Shown one piece after another: positions 1 to 8,150 of a stretch of DNA of 33,126 nt. The notes beneath the pieces are model-generated. The model worked only from the letters and a program-made list of their open reading frames with translations, was not told where the DNA came from and ran no database searches. The stretch comes from Lachnospiraceae bacterium (GTDB taxonomy: Bacteria; Bacillota; Clostridia; Lachnospirales; Lachnospiraceae). Positions within the stretch are counted from its first letter, which is position 1; every line of letters begins with the position of its first letter. Position numbers and translations under genes: made by a program. The stretch lies in the NCBI GenBank assembly GCA_024699645.1, contig JAILPE010000071.1, forward strand, positions 1 through 33,126, written 5' to 3'.

Positions 1-2154
1 TTTAGCTGTGAAGTAACCACCGTTGTATGCTCTGAACGTGATGGATGCCTTCTGACGAGCAGTCTCTTTTGTAAGTGATGTATCAAGAGCAGTCTTGCTG
101 GTCTTGAAATCAAGAGTATCCTTAGCCTGATCGTAAGCAACGTTCTTTACAGAGAAGTTGTTGGTAACAGTGTTAGCCTTAGTTGTCACAGCACCGCTAT
201 TGATCTTTGTAGTAAGAACAATGTTACGTACCTTTTTGTTATCTCCTTCGGTATCATCACCGATAGAAGATCCAGCAACTCCATAACCAAGCTTGTTCTC
301 ATACTTACCTGTAGCGGTACGATTCCAACCACCCATTGTGACAGCTCTCTTATCAAGAGACTGCTTAAGCTGAGTTGTTTCAAGCTGACCTGTAACATCA
401 ATGTAGTCACCATACTGATCTTTTACTTCTGCCTTAAGTGTAACACTGTCATCATTATTAGCAGGATTGTATACTGACTGGCTTGTTGTGATGTTAAGGG
501 TTGCTGCATAACGCTTCTCTTTAACTTCGATAGGAGCAACTGCGATGATGGTCATCTTGCCTGTAACTGTATCATCATCTGTAGTTCCAACAAAGATATT
601 GGTTGTTCCAACACTGTTAGCTTTAATTGTAAAATCGGCACCCACATTACCTGTGATAGCTGCGATTGCTTCATCAGCAACTTTTGCGAAGAGGTTCTTG
701 CCGTTAAACTTATCAACACCAACCTGGAACTTATCTGTCTTGTTGTTCTTTGTGTATTTAAGAACTGCCTGGAATTCAGATGAGTCACCCATAGCCATGT
801 ACTTCTTAGCATTGCTCTCGTCGTTCTTAAGAACACGGGTAGCTGCTGCAGGATCTATTGTATAAACAAATCCGCTGTACTTGTATGCTTCAGGAGAAAC
901 AGCTGTGATCTTCTGTGTTGTAGAAAGAGTAGTCTCAGCGTAGTTGTTGTTAGGATCATAGTACTTGAAAGTAGCAACAACATCAGCTGTATCACCAACT
1001 GTGTACATTGTGATCGTTCCTGCGCTTACGTATGCATTAACTGTACCGTCAGCAGCGTTAAGGGTAACACTTGCATTTGCATCAGCAAGAGCTGTTGTTG
1101 TGATATCGATTCCGCTTTCATTGTAAAGAGCGTACTTGATATCTGTTGAAGCGCTGTCTGATGTAACTACAGAAGTTGTGGTGAGGATCTTAATAGCCTT
1201 AACATCCTTAGGTCCGTTTCCGGCGATAGCGAATGTGATAGGCTCCTCGCTGTTAACAAGCACATAGTATGTCTCACCGGCCTTGAATGTGTCGTACATT
1301 GTGATCTTAACGGTATTGCCGGTAGCCTTAACAGCCTTAACAGCTGAGAAAGGAACCTTTGTATCGTTGATCATGTAGTAGATAGCGTCAGTCTTGATTT
1401 CCTTAGCATCCTTGAAGAGGCCTGCTGCTTCAACGTCTGTGTCGAATACAAGCTCGAATGCTTCAGATGCAACTACGTTAATGTCTGTAGGAGCGGGCTT
1501 ACCAACAGTAACCTTAATGGTCTTGCTGGCTGTAGTTCCGGGATACTTAGCGCTCTGGTAAGCTGCAGCTGTGAATGTAGCTTCGCCTTCCTTAAGGAAC
1601 TTAACCTTGTAAGTTCTTGCGCTCTCGCCATCGGTGATCTCAGCAACATCAGTCTTGTCAACTGTAAGCTTTCTGTCGTCTGTATCAACGCCTGCGCGAG
1701 GGAGTGTCACGTCAACGCTCTGGCCAACCTTGAACTTGTCGCCATCAGCGATACCTGTAACGGTAACGTCTGTTGCGTTCTTCTTAACCTTTACTTTGAG
1801 ATCCTGCTTGAGTATTTCGTTCTCGTCCTCATCGTAAACGGTAACTGTAACTGTTGCGCTACCAAGCGACTTGGCAATGATCTTGCCAGCCTTGTTTGTT
1901 GCAACTACAGCCTCGTCGTCAGACTCAAGCTTGATCGTCATTGTGTCTGCATCAAAGTTCTTGATCATGTTAGCTACTTTCTTCTTGTAGCTGATCTTGC
2001 ACTCTGTGCCGTCTTCCTTTGTGCCTGAAGAGCCGTTCAGATAAAGTGTCTTGCTCTTTACCATGGTAAGCTGATCAGCTGCAGATGCAGGGATCACACC
2101 AACGATGAGAGTAAGAGCTAAAAGAACAGCGAGGCTCTTGAAAAACTTTCTCAT
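1..2154 (-). CDS. Secreted Ig-like surface protein, 3' end outside window
   Basis: An open frame of 718 codons runs from an ATG at 2154 to the window edge with no stop, so the C-terminus is missing. The first 25-26 residues form a clear signal peptide: MRKFF start, a hydrophobic stretch (LAVLLALTLIVGVIP), and an ASA-A cleavage site. The mature part is rich in Thr, Val, Lys, Asp and Ala and looks like a chain of beta-sandwich domains. Residues about 30-125 resemble a bacterial Ig-like (BIG2-type) domain, with a segment of the form KAGKIIAKSLGSATVTVTV. Only one Cys is seen (about residue 52). Codon use is extremely biased (GTT, GCT, ACA, CTT, AAG, AAC), unlike the neighbouring genes, which suggests very high expression. 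A good SD (AAGGAGGAAG, 2161-2170) precedes the start. S-layer protein, adhesin or cell-wall array protein are all possible; no SLH or sortase motif can be seen in the part present. Confidence 0.85.
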   Translation of the reverse strand, partial: MRKFFKSLAVLLALTLIVGVIPASAADQLTMVKSKTLYLNGSSGTKEDGTECKISYKKKVANMIKNFDADTMTIKLESDDEAVVATNKAGKIIAKSLGSATVTVTVYDEDENEILKQDLKVKVKKNATDVTVTGIADGDKFKVGQSVDVTLPRAGVDTDDRKLTVDKTDVAEITDGESARTYKVKFLKEGEATFTAAAYQSAKYPGTTASKTIKVTVGKPAPTDINVVASEAFELVFDTDVEAAGLFKDAKEIKTDAIYYMINDTKVPFSAVKAVKATGNTVKITMYDTFKAGETYYVLVNSEEPITFAIAGNGPKDVKAIKILTTTSVVTSDSASTDIKYALYNESGIDITTTALADANASVTLNAADGTVNAYVSAGTITMYTVGDTADVVATFKYYDPNNNYAETTLSTTQKITAVSPEAYKYSGFVYTIDPAAATRVLKNDESNAKKYMAMGDSSEFQAVLKYTKNNKTDKFQVGVDKFNGKNLFAKVADEAIAAITGNVGADFTIKANSVGTTNIFVGTTDDDTVTGKMTIIAVAPIEVKEKRYAATLNITTSQSVYNPANNDDSVTLKAEVKDQYGDYIDVTGQLETTQLKQSLDKRAVTMGGWNRTATGKYENKLGYGVAGSSIGDDTEGDNKKVRNIVLTTKINSGAVTTKANTVTNNFSVKNVAYDQAKDTLDFKTSKTALDTSLTKETARQKASITFRAYNGGYFTAK

Positions 2155-2235
2155 GTGTTTCTTCCTCCTTAAGAAATTAAGATGGTTTGATTTCCGCATG
2201 TCGCATACACACGCGGCCATTCCATAACGCCTTGA

Positions 2236-2264
2236 TTATATCAGTATCAAAAGTAAAGGTCAAT
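2236..2264 (-). promoter_or_regulatory. Sigma-70 promoter of the surface protein
   Basis: On the minus strand TTGACC (2259-2264) and TATAAT (2236-2241) are separated by exactly 17 bp. Transcription would start near 2229, giving a leader of roughly 75 nt ending in a strong SD. This is among the best promoters in the window and fits the codon bias of the gene. Confidence 0.8.
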
Positions 2265-2490
2265 ACCTTTACGCAATGATACCGCACAATTTCAGCGCTA
2301 CTAAATTAAAATTTTCGGAGCCCTCTCTTTAAGCCTTACCGGTGCACTGCCGGGTTTTAGGATGTGACACTTGGCAGTGCTCCCCCTTGCCTTCAGAGCG
2401 GTCAACCTGTGTGGATTATGACCTTCCTTTATGTCAAGATTATGTCAGGCGGTTGTCACATTCCGTCTTTTTTGATCTCCCAAAGGCAAA

Positions 2491-2519
2491 GCAGGATCTG
2501 CTGTTCATACGGATCCTGC
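2491..2519 (-). terminator. Probable intrinsic terminator of thrC
   Basis: A perfect 8-bp stem, GCAGGATC with GATCCTGC and a 13-nt loop, lies just after the thrC stop. On the minus strand it is followed by TTTGCCTTTG, a T-rich but imperfect tail. Confidence 0.55.
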
Positions 2520-2542
2520 CTGCAATTTATCATTTCTTTGTC

Positions 2543-4024
2543 TTATCTGAGATATATCTTGGCGATTTCTTCCTTCATCTTGTCGGGATCGCATACGGTG
2601 TTGTGACGCACGGTACCGTTTAATGCACGCTCCACGGCTGCAGGTATCTCAACGCCGCTGATCTTGTTGAGTCTTCCGATAAGCTCCTTATCGTTTCCTT
2701 CTTTATAAGAATCTCCTTCGATCGCCTTGAGAACGCTTGCCGAGAACTTATAAGGGCTTGCGGTGGAAGCGATCACGGCCGTCGTAAGGTCACGCGTATC
2801 GGCAAGGTATTTTCTGTATGCCGCCGAAGCAACAGCGGTATGCGGATCGAGCACATAACCGCAATCTTTGTAGACATGCCTTATTTCTTCCTGCATTTCT
2901 TCGCCCGTTGCAAATTCACCGACAAACAGATCGGCGGGATTCTCACTGTCGTCCGATCCCTTCAGATTCTTTACTTCGTAACGTCCCTTCGTTGCGAGAT
3001 CTTTCATAAGTTTTCCCGTCTCATCACCGGCAAGCTCAAATATCAATCTCTCAAGGTTGCTCGAGATGAGGATGTCCATGCTCGGCGAACTTGTCAGGAT
3101 GAATTCCCTGTTTCTGTCATAGACGCCGGTCTTAAAGAAATCAAAGAGGACTTTGTTGTCATTCGATGCGCATATGAGCTTTGCGATCGGAACGCCCATA
3201 CGACAAGCGTAGTACGCAGCAAGGATGTTTCCGAAATTTCCTGTCGGAACAACAAATGTTATCTCATCCTCCATAAGTCTCGTATACGCATATACATAAT
3301 ATGCGATCTGAGGTATCAGACGTCCGATATTGATCGAGTTGGCCGACGAGAATACATAGCCGGCTTCCTTCATTTCTTTGGCAAACGCTTCATCGGTAAA
3401 GATCTTCTTAACCTCGCGCTGCGCATCGTCAAAATTACCGTGGATACCGATAACGTGGGTATTGTCGCCTTCCTGAGTGATCATCTGTCTTTCCTGGAAG
3501 GAGCTCACTCCGTCCTTGGGATAGAAAACAACGATGCCCGTACCCGGAACATTGGCAAATCCTTCAAGTGCAGCTTTTCCCGTATCTCCCGACGTGGCGG
3601 TGAGGATGACTATCTTTTCCTTAAGCTCACACTTCTTGGCGCTTATGCTCATAAGATGAGGAAGTATCGAAAGTGCCATATCCTTAAAAGCAATCGTTCT
3701 GCCGTGGAAAAGCTCGAGGTAATATGCTCCGTTGGCTTTCATGAGGCATGTGATGTCCTCACGGTCAAAATTGTCTGTATTGTATGCAGCGTTGACAGCC
3801 GCGTGAACTTCTTCATCGGTAAAATCGGTAAGGAAGAGTCTGAGAACCTCGTAAGCGACCTCGGGGTAGCTCATCATCGAGAGTTCGTCAAACGACTTTT
3901 TAAGCGTGGGTATCCTGTCGGGGACATAAAGTCCTCCGTCGGGCGCGATACCGTGAAGGATCGCCTCGGATGCGGTTGCCTTAAGTGACGTGTCACGTGT
4001 TGAATGGTATACAAGTTCCTGCAT
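2543..4024 (-). CDS. thrC: Threonine synthase
   Basis: Converts O-phospho-L-homoserine to L-threonine with PLP, the last step of threonine synthesis. The 493-residue protein matches the long threonine synthase family typical of Firmicutes and enteric bacteria. Visible features are an N-terminal YHSTRDTS segment, the PLP-lysine region HGRTIAFKDMALSILP, a TATSGDTGKAALEGF phosphate-binding loop, and PTGNFGNILAAYYA further on. The start chosen is the ATG at 4024, preceded by AGAGGAGA at good spacing; an in-frame ATG at 4051 lacks this. It is a single gene with its own promoter and terminator, about 12 kb from the hom and lysC genes that make its substrate. Confidence 0.96.
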   Translation of the reverse strand: MQELVYHSTRDTSLKATASEAILHGIAPDGGLYVPDRIPTLKKSFDELSMMSYPEVAYEVLRLFLTDFTDEEVHAAVNAAYNTDNFDREDITCLMKANGAYYLELFHGRTIAFKDMALSILPHLMSISAKKCELKEKIVILTATSGDTGKAALEGFANVPGTGIVVFYPKDGVSSFQERQMITQEGDNTHVIGIHGNFDDAQREVKKIFTDEAFAKEMKEAGYVFSSANSINIGRLIPQIAYYVYAYTRLMEDEITFVVPTGNFGNILAAYYACRMGVPIAKLICASNDNKVLFDFFKTGVYDRNREFILTSSPSMDILISSNLERLIFELAGDETGKLMKDLATKGRYEVKNLKGSDDSENPADLFVGEFATGEEMQEEIRHVYKDCGYVLDPHTAVASAAYRKYLADTRDLTTAVIASTASPYKFSASVLKAIEGDSYKEGNDKELIGRLNKISGVEIPAAVERALNGTVRHNTVCDPDKMKEEIAKIYLR

Positions 4025-4110
4025 AATGTTCTCCTCTTCGGAATTAATCATATAAAAAAGCTTCCGTCAAAAGTGGCTTTATCTGTTTTGTTTCATCTTT
4101 TCAAGTGGGT

Positions 4111-4139
4111 ATTCTAACACGCAGGTCAAAACATTACAA
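4111..4139 (-). promoter_or_regulatory. Extended -10 promoter of thrC
   Basis: On the minus strand TTGTAA (4134-4139), a 17-bp spacer and TAGAAT (4111-4116) with the extended TGT element directly before the -10. It lies just downstream of the AP2-type gene, so thrC need not depend on read-through. Confidence 0.55.
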
Positions 4140-4172
4140 CCCACCAATGCTATTTCTGTGAGTTTGATGATT

Positions 4173-5051
4173 TCATCCGTTCAGAGCCCTAAAGCTCTTC
4201 ACAAGCGCCGCCTCCCTGATCTTAACGCCGCTGTAGAGCACTCTGTAGCCTGCGGGCGAAACGTCTTCGAGGTAGTTTGGGGTGTATGCACGTTCGGAGC
4301 CCGCCGATGTGAGAACGTCAACTGCCTTGTTATAGGCGACTGCGGCCTCTTCTTCAGTGTCGTATCGACCGACAACGACAGTGATCCCCTCGCCCATATT
4401 TATCCTGGCAACGTATTCCCCGCGTACGGAGGCGTCGTCGTCAGCCGAAGGACTCCTGCCTTCCCCGTCTGCCCTAATCTTTCCTCCGGTGCGTGGCTCC
4501 CATCTGACGCCCATATAGCGGTTGACGATCACCAGATTTCCGGGACGGAAGTCCTTATCGTCTCCGTTCTTAAAATAGTAATCTCTGTTCGGCACCGAAT
4601 AGGGTTTTACCCCGTAGCGCGAAAGAACGCTGACCTGCATTCCGTAATCGGCTACAAAAAGATGACCACCGCGTTTCTGGATCGCGTGATGTGTATAGTA
4701 AAAAAGGTCGTCCGGACCGAATCTGTAGTCCTCGGTAGGGCTTAAGTAATATTCGAAATAGCCTTTTCTCAGGTAGATCGGCCCCCTGCAGTATATCCCG
4801 TTATCACGGAAGTTGATCAGAGCGAGCCACTTAGAAAAAGACAGCATGCGGGAGCTTTCCGAATAATCGGCGATCTCAAAACTCTCACCGCCGTTTTCTC
4901 TCAATACACCGCATGCTTCGTGATACGCACATTCCGCATCCCGCTCCGTATCAAACGAGCCGAGGCTTATGTGCTTTCCTTTATATGTGACGGAAGCCCG
5001 AAAATACTGTGTTCCGTCCTTCTTTTTTGAAGGATATACTCCCGCCGCCAT
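4173..5051 (-). CDS. AP2-domain protein with degenerate HNH-like core
   Basis: A 292-residue protein with three visible parts. Residues about 4-46 read as an AP2/ERF-like DNA-binding domain (GVYPSKKKDG..., then SLGSFDTERDAECAYHEA). Residues about 137-177 align by eye with the HNH endonuclease core, where VHHxNGDxxDNRPENL is usual; here the corresponding stretch is RDYYFKNGDDKDFRPGNL, so both catalytic His are Tyr and the central Asn is lost. Residues about 207-247 look like a second AP2-like copy (ARINMGEGITVVVGRYDTEE...). AP2 plus HNH is the layout of phage and homing endonucleases; without the His residues this is more likely a DNA-binding regulator derived from one. The start is ATG 5051, with GGAG 6 nt upstream (GTG 5054 is too close). 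It lies between rnpB and thrC. Function unknown. Confidence 0.8.
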   Translation of the reverse strand: MAAGVYPSKKKDGTQYFRASVTYKGKHISLGSFDTERDAECAYHEACGVLRENGGESFEIADYSESSRMLSFSKWLALINFRDNGIYCRGPIYLRKGYFEYYLSPTEDYRFGPDDLFYYTHHAIQKRGGHLFVADYGMQVSVLSRYGVKPYSVPNRDYYFKNGDDKDFRPGNLVIVNRYMGVRWEPRTGGKIRADGEGRSPSADDDASVRGEYVARINMGEGITVVVGRYDTEEEAAVAYNKAVDVLTSAGSERAYTPNYLEDVSPAGYRVLYSGVKIREAALVKSFRALNG

Positions 5052-5080
5052 CACACCCTCCGTTTTACCCTGATATAACC

Positions 5081-5108
5081 CTCAGTCGGAGAGAGTTCTC
5101 CAACTGAG
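5081..5108 (-). other. Strong 12-bp hairpin between rnpB and the AP2 gene
   Basis: CTCAGTYGGAGA pairs with its complement over 12 bp (one G-U on the minus-strand RNA) around a 4-nt loop. It lies 9 nt after the RNase P P1 helix and 30 nt before the AP2 start. No U-run follows, so it may be a processing or partial termination structure rather than a full terminator. Confidence 0.6.
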
Positions 5109-5116
5109 AAAACAAA

Positions 5117-5533
5117 TTTAGCAATACTGTAAGCCGGGTTCTGTCTTGCTCGGTCATCTTTCTTGACTGTCCGTTACCGAACAGCTCCGGCAATCCCTTT
5201 CGTGACTGCCACGCAACCTACCCGGAGACGCGACGGGCAGCCGCATAGTCCCCTGTATGGTCTTGCTTCGGATGGGGTTTGCACAGCACATGGCGTTACC
5301 GTCATGCCGGTGGTCTCTTACACCGCCATTCCACCCTTACTTCAACTTGTGTCCGAAGAACGATTCCGAAAAACCGGTCCTCATAAACGGACATAGTATT
5401 GAAGCGGTATAATTTCTGTTGCACTATCCATGGGGTCACCCCCTCCGGACGTTATCCGGCATCCTGCCCTGTGAAGCCCGGACTTTCCTCACACGCGTAT
5501 GATCCCGCGTGCGCGACCGAACGTACTGCTAAA
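5117..5533 (-). ncRNA. rnpB: RNase P RNA, class A type
   Basis: The catalytic RNA that trims 5' leaders from pre-tRNAs. Hallmarks on the minus strand are GAGGAAAGTCC (5480-5490) followed by GGGCTTCACAGGGCAGGATG, and near the 3' end AGACAGAACCCGGCTTA (5130-5147). The ends were set by the P1 helix: TTTAGCAGTA (5524-5533) pairs with TATTGCTAAA (5117-5126) with one G-U. The GGGCAGG...GCCGGATAACG context is that of class A, as expected for Clostridia, not the Bacillus class B. No clear promoter is visible directly upstream; the two-hairpin repeat abuts the 5' end, and the kinase gene ends 74 bp away, so processing from a longer transcript is possible. Confidence 0.95.
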
Positions 5534-5612
5534 GGCGAATGTGTTTGGTTTTTTCAAACACATCCGAGTTTTGCTCTGAAATGCTTTCGATGGTTCAACG
5601 AAGCATTTCAAA
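5534..5612 (-). repeat. Two-hairpin repeat element, copy 1
   Basis: A 79-nt element 64/79 identical by hand count to copy 2 at 16179-16257. Hairpin A (5577-5610) pairs TGAAATGCTTCG with CGAAAGCATTTCA, with one bulged base. Linker CAAAACTCGG is identical in both. Hairpin B (5539-5563) pairs ATGTGTTTG with CAAACACAT around a 7-nt loop. The element begins within the stop codon region of the kinase gene (TGA is the first three bases of hairpin A) and ends at the rnpB P1 helix. Confidence 0.8.
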
Positions 5613-7272
5613 CCGGGAATACGCTTCCACCCACGAACTCTCTGACTATCGAATTATGGGGGATTTCCTCACTGTTCACTCCTATGAAGTAATCAAGGAA
5701 CTTGAGAAGTCTCTTCGCCTCGAGATACTGAGGATCGTCCTCGCTTATCCCGAAGAGGAGCGGCTCCGCGGACTGCTTGAGAACCGCAAGTTCGTATATG
5801 AGTGCCGAGTTAAACATAACATCGGCCTCTTCCTGGAACGGGAAGATATTTTCTTCTTCTCCGCGACGTACCGAAGGCCACATCGCGATCGTGTCCCGCG
5901 CACATGTGCCACGGGTGCGCGCATCTCTGACCATACGGCGGATCAGTCGGCCGTCCGTGGTGGGGATGCGGTTGTGCTCATCTATGTTAAGCTGTGTGAG
6001 CGCCGAAATATAAATCTTAAATTTGCTGTCCACCGGCAACGAATACGAAAGCGCATCATTAAGTCCGTGGATACCTTCAAGGACAAGGACGTCATCCTTT
6101 TCAAGTCGGAGCATGTTTCCTCTGTACTCGCTGCGGCCGCTCTTGAAATTGAATATCCTCATATCAACCTCTTTGCCGTTCAGGAGATCCGTCATATCCT
6201 TGTTGAACCCTTCAACGTCAATCGCTCCGAGGCATTCGAAATTGTAGCTTCCGTCCTCGTTGAGAGGCGTGTCCTCACGATTTTTAAAATAATTGTCAAG
6301 CGCAATGGGATGCGGCTTGAGGCCGAGCGTACGCAGCTGTATCGACAATCTGTGCGAGAATGTCGTCTTCCCCGATGACGAAGGTCCGGCGATCATGACA
6401 AACTTGGTGTCTTCACGTGCCTTGACCATCTCGGCGATCTTCGCGATGTTATGCTCCTGAGCGGCTTCCTGCACAAGGATCAGATCCGAGATATTACCCT
6501 TTGCGATCGCTTCGTTGAGATCCCCGACCGTCTCGATCCCCTGCATGCGTCCCCATTCGTTGCTCGCCCTGTGGATTGCTGAGAACTTCGGCTGGTCTTT
6601 GAACTTTGGTATCACCGTAGGAGCGCTCTTATCGGGAAGATTGATAATGAAGCCATCACCGTAAAGTGCGAGTTCATAGTATTTAAGTAATCCTGCGGAT
6701 GCGGGCATATATCCGTAGAAATAGTCCGTATAGCCGTCGAGGTCATATACATTGGTGTTCGAAACACGTCTGAACCTGAGAAGCTTCTCTTTGTCCGTCA
6801 TGCCTGCCTGCGCAAACATCTTTCGTGCTTCGCGCGTCTTTATCGAACGCTTTTTGATGGGCATATCTTCTGCGACGATCCTGTCCATCTCTTTCTTAAC
6901 TTCTTTTATATAGTCATCCGTGAGCTTAAAATTCGCATCGAGCGAACAGTAAAGAGCGGATCCGAGTGTGTGCTCGACCGTGATCTTCCTGATCTGTCCG
7001 GCATCAAAAACGCGGGTGAACGCTCTGAGCATAAGAAGGACGATTCCTCGTCTGTATGTAGACATACCGGGTTTCGTCGATGTGGTGACGAATTCGATGC
7101 TGCAATCCTCTTTTACCTTCTTCGAAAGCTCTGTAAGCCTTCCGTCGACGAGCACGAGAATGATATCGCCTTCAACATCCGCCGCAAAGTCAGCCACGAT
7201 ATCGCTGTAGGGTGTTCCCTCGGCGTATTCGAGGACCATTCCTCTCACTTTGATCTTACAATTGTTGTCCAT
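5608..7272 (-). CDS. TGS-domain uridine kinase-like nucleoside kinase
   Basis: A 554-residue protein of the family in which a threonyl-tRNA synthetase-like N-terminus is fused to a uridine kinase/phosphoribulokinase domain. Residues about 4-65 form a TGS-like domain; about 70-200 contain the SAD-like segment TVEHTLGSALYC. The kinase half carries a Walker A motif GPSSSGKT at 296-303, followed by DNYFKNREDTP, and VLVLEGIHGLND as Walker B-like region. The likely activity is phosphorylation of a nucleoside, but the substrate of the fused family is not certain. The family's usual length is close to 550 residues, so it is complete. It follows trmK by 50 bp, in the same direction, and its stop codon is part of the two-hairpin repeat. 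Confidence 0.88.
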   Translation of the reverse strand: MDNNCKIKVRGMVLEYAEGTPYSDIVADFAADVEGDIILVLVDGRLTELSKKVKEDCSIEFVTTSTKPGMSTYRRGIVLLMLRAFTRVFDAGQIRKITVEHTLGSALYCSLDANFKLTDDYIKEVKKEMDRIVAEDMPIKKRSIKTREARKMFAQAGMTDKEKLLRFRRVSNTNVYDLDGYTDYFYGYMPASAGLLKYYELALYGDGFIINLPDKSAPTVIPKFKDQPKFSAIHRASNEWGRMQGIETVGDLNEAIAKGNISDLILVQEAAQEHNIAKIAEMVKAREDTKFVMIAGPSSSGKTTFSHRLSIQLRTLGLKPHPIALDNYFKNREDTPLNEDGSYNFECLGAIDVEGFNKDMTDLLNGKEVDMRIFNFKSGRSEYRGNMLRLEKDDVLVLEGIHGLNDALSYSLPVDSKFKIYISALTQLNIDEHNRIPTTDGRLIRRMVRDARTRGTCARDTIAMWPSVRRGEEENIFPFQEEADVMFNSALIYELAVLKQSAEPLLFGISEDDPQYLEAKRLLKFLDYFIGVNSEEIPHNSIVREFVGGSVFPV

Positions 7273-7322
7273 GCTGTTCCCTTTCTCCCGAATGACCGGA
7301 ATATATATTTCCCGGACCGTCT

Positions 7323-8150
7323 TTATACGCAGTCCTTTTCGAGCTTTGAAAGTATCTTTTCCGCGCTCACGAGAAGGCGTCTGAAATATTCCTCTTTTTC
7401 CGGATCCTTGCCGTTTATCTCTCCGATCCGTTTTTTCGCCTTTCCGTGCATTGCCCGGACATATTCATAAAACAGTGGTTCACTCTTTTTTATCAGCACC
7501 GGTCCAAAGAAAAGTTCTTCGTCCGTTAACGCCCATGCCTTTGCCTCGCATTTCCCGGCAGCCATCCCGGCTTTCCGGTTCCTTACATTTTGCGGGCTTT
7601 GCCGCTCCGACACATGGCTCACGCACATCGCTGTGTAATATTTTCCGTTCTCGCGGCACATCCGCTCATCGGTGATCTCAAAACCTTCCGAAACGAGGAA
7701 CTCACGGACCGATTCGATATGCGACTGCGGAGAAAGCACAAGCCGCTTCGCCGCTTTCGCAACTTCAAGTCCGCGCGTCAACAGCACGCACATGAGTACG
7801 CCGCCGATCCCCGCCATAACTATCACATCGGCTTCTCCGGGAGAAAGCTCATCAAGCCCGTCCGAAAGCCTTGTTTCAAAGCAGGCCCCGTCAAGTCCGA
7901 AAAGCTTCGCATTTTCTTCCGCATGCGAAAGCGGTCCCTTTCGAAGATCCATGCCGATGACACGGTCCGCTTTTCCTTCAATCAGGAGCGATATTCCGAG
8001 CCATCCGTGATCGCAGCCAACGTCCGCAAGAGTCTCGATCCCGCTTCCGGCAAGGTCCGCGACCATCTTGAGTCTCTCCGACAGCTTGACGTCAGGGGCG
8101 GTCTTTCGCTGTGTTTCCTTCAGGTCCGGTCGGTTCTGTTTCTCAGTCAA
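7323..8150 (-). CDS. trmK: tRNA (adenine-22-N1) methyltransferase TrmK
   Basis: SAM-dependent enzyme that methylates N1 of A22 in tRNA. The family's N-terminal [12 protein letters not shown] and SAM-binding [16 protein letters not shown] (residues about 41-56) are clear, as are [15 protein letters not shown] and a charged helical C-terminus. I place the start at TTG 8150, which overlaps the last 8 bases of rpoD and suggests translational coupling. The longer open frame from 8231 would overlap rpoD by 89 bp and carries residues not seen in the family; the internal ATG at 8066 would cut off the conserved KLSERLK. The rpoD-trmK order is common in Firmicutes. Function is confident; the start is not. 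Confidence 0.85.
   Translation of the reverse strand: MTEKQNRPDLKETQRKTAPDVKLSERLKMVADLAGSGIETLADVGCDHGWLGISLLIEGKADRVIGMDLRKGPLSHAEENAKLFGLDGACFETRLSDGLDELSPGEADVIVMAGIGGVLMCVLLTRGLEVAKAAKRLVLSPQSHIESVREFLVSEGFEITDERMCRENGKYYTAMCVSHVSERQSPQNVRNRKAGMAAGKCEAKAWALTDEELFFGPVLIKKSEPLFYEYVRAMHGKAKKRIGEINGKDPEKEEYFRRLLVSAEKILSKLEKDCV

Larger units (their letters stand above)
2155..2542. other. 388-bp intergenic region between thrC and the surface protein gene
   Basis: No supported gene is present. From the thrC side the stretch holds the thrC terminator hairpin (2491-2519), then about 220 bp in which I see no conserved motif, then the surface-protein promoter (2236-2264) and its leader. Short open frames on the plus strand here lack good ribosome binding sites and resemble nothing. 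Confidence 0.6.

Noticed and set aside
2840-3988. 382-residue open frame on the plus strand opposite thrC
   Set aside because: It is the antisense shadow of thrC, with no SD, no recognised domain and codon pattern dictated by the real gene.
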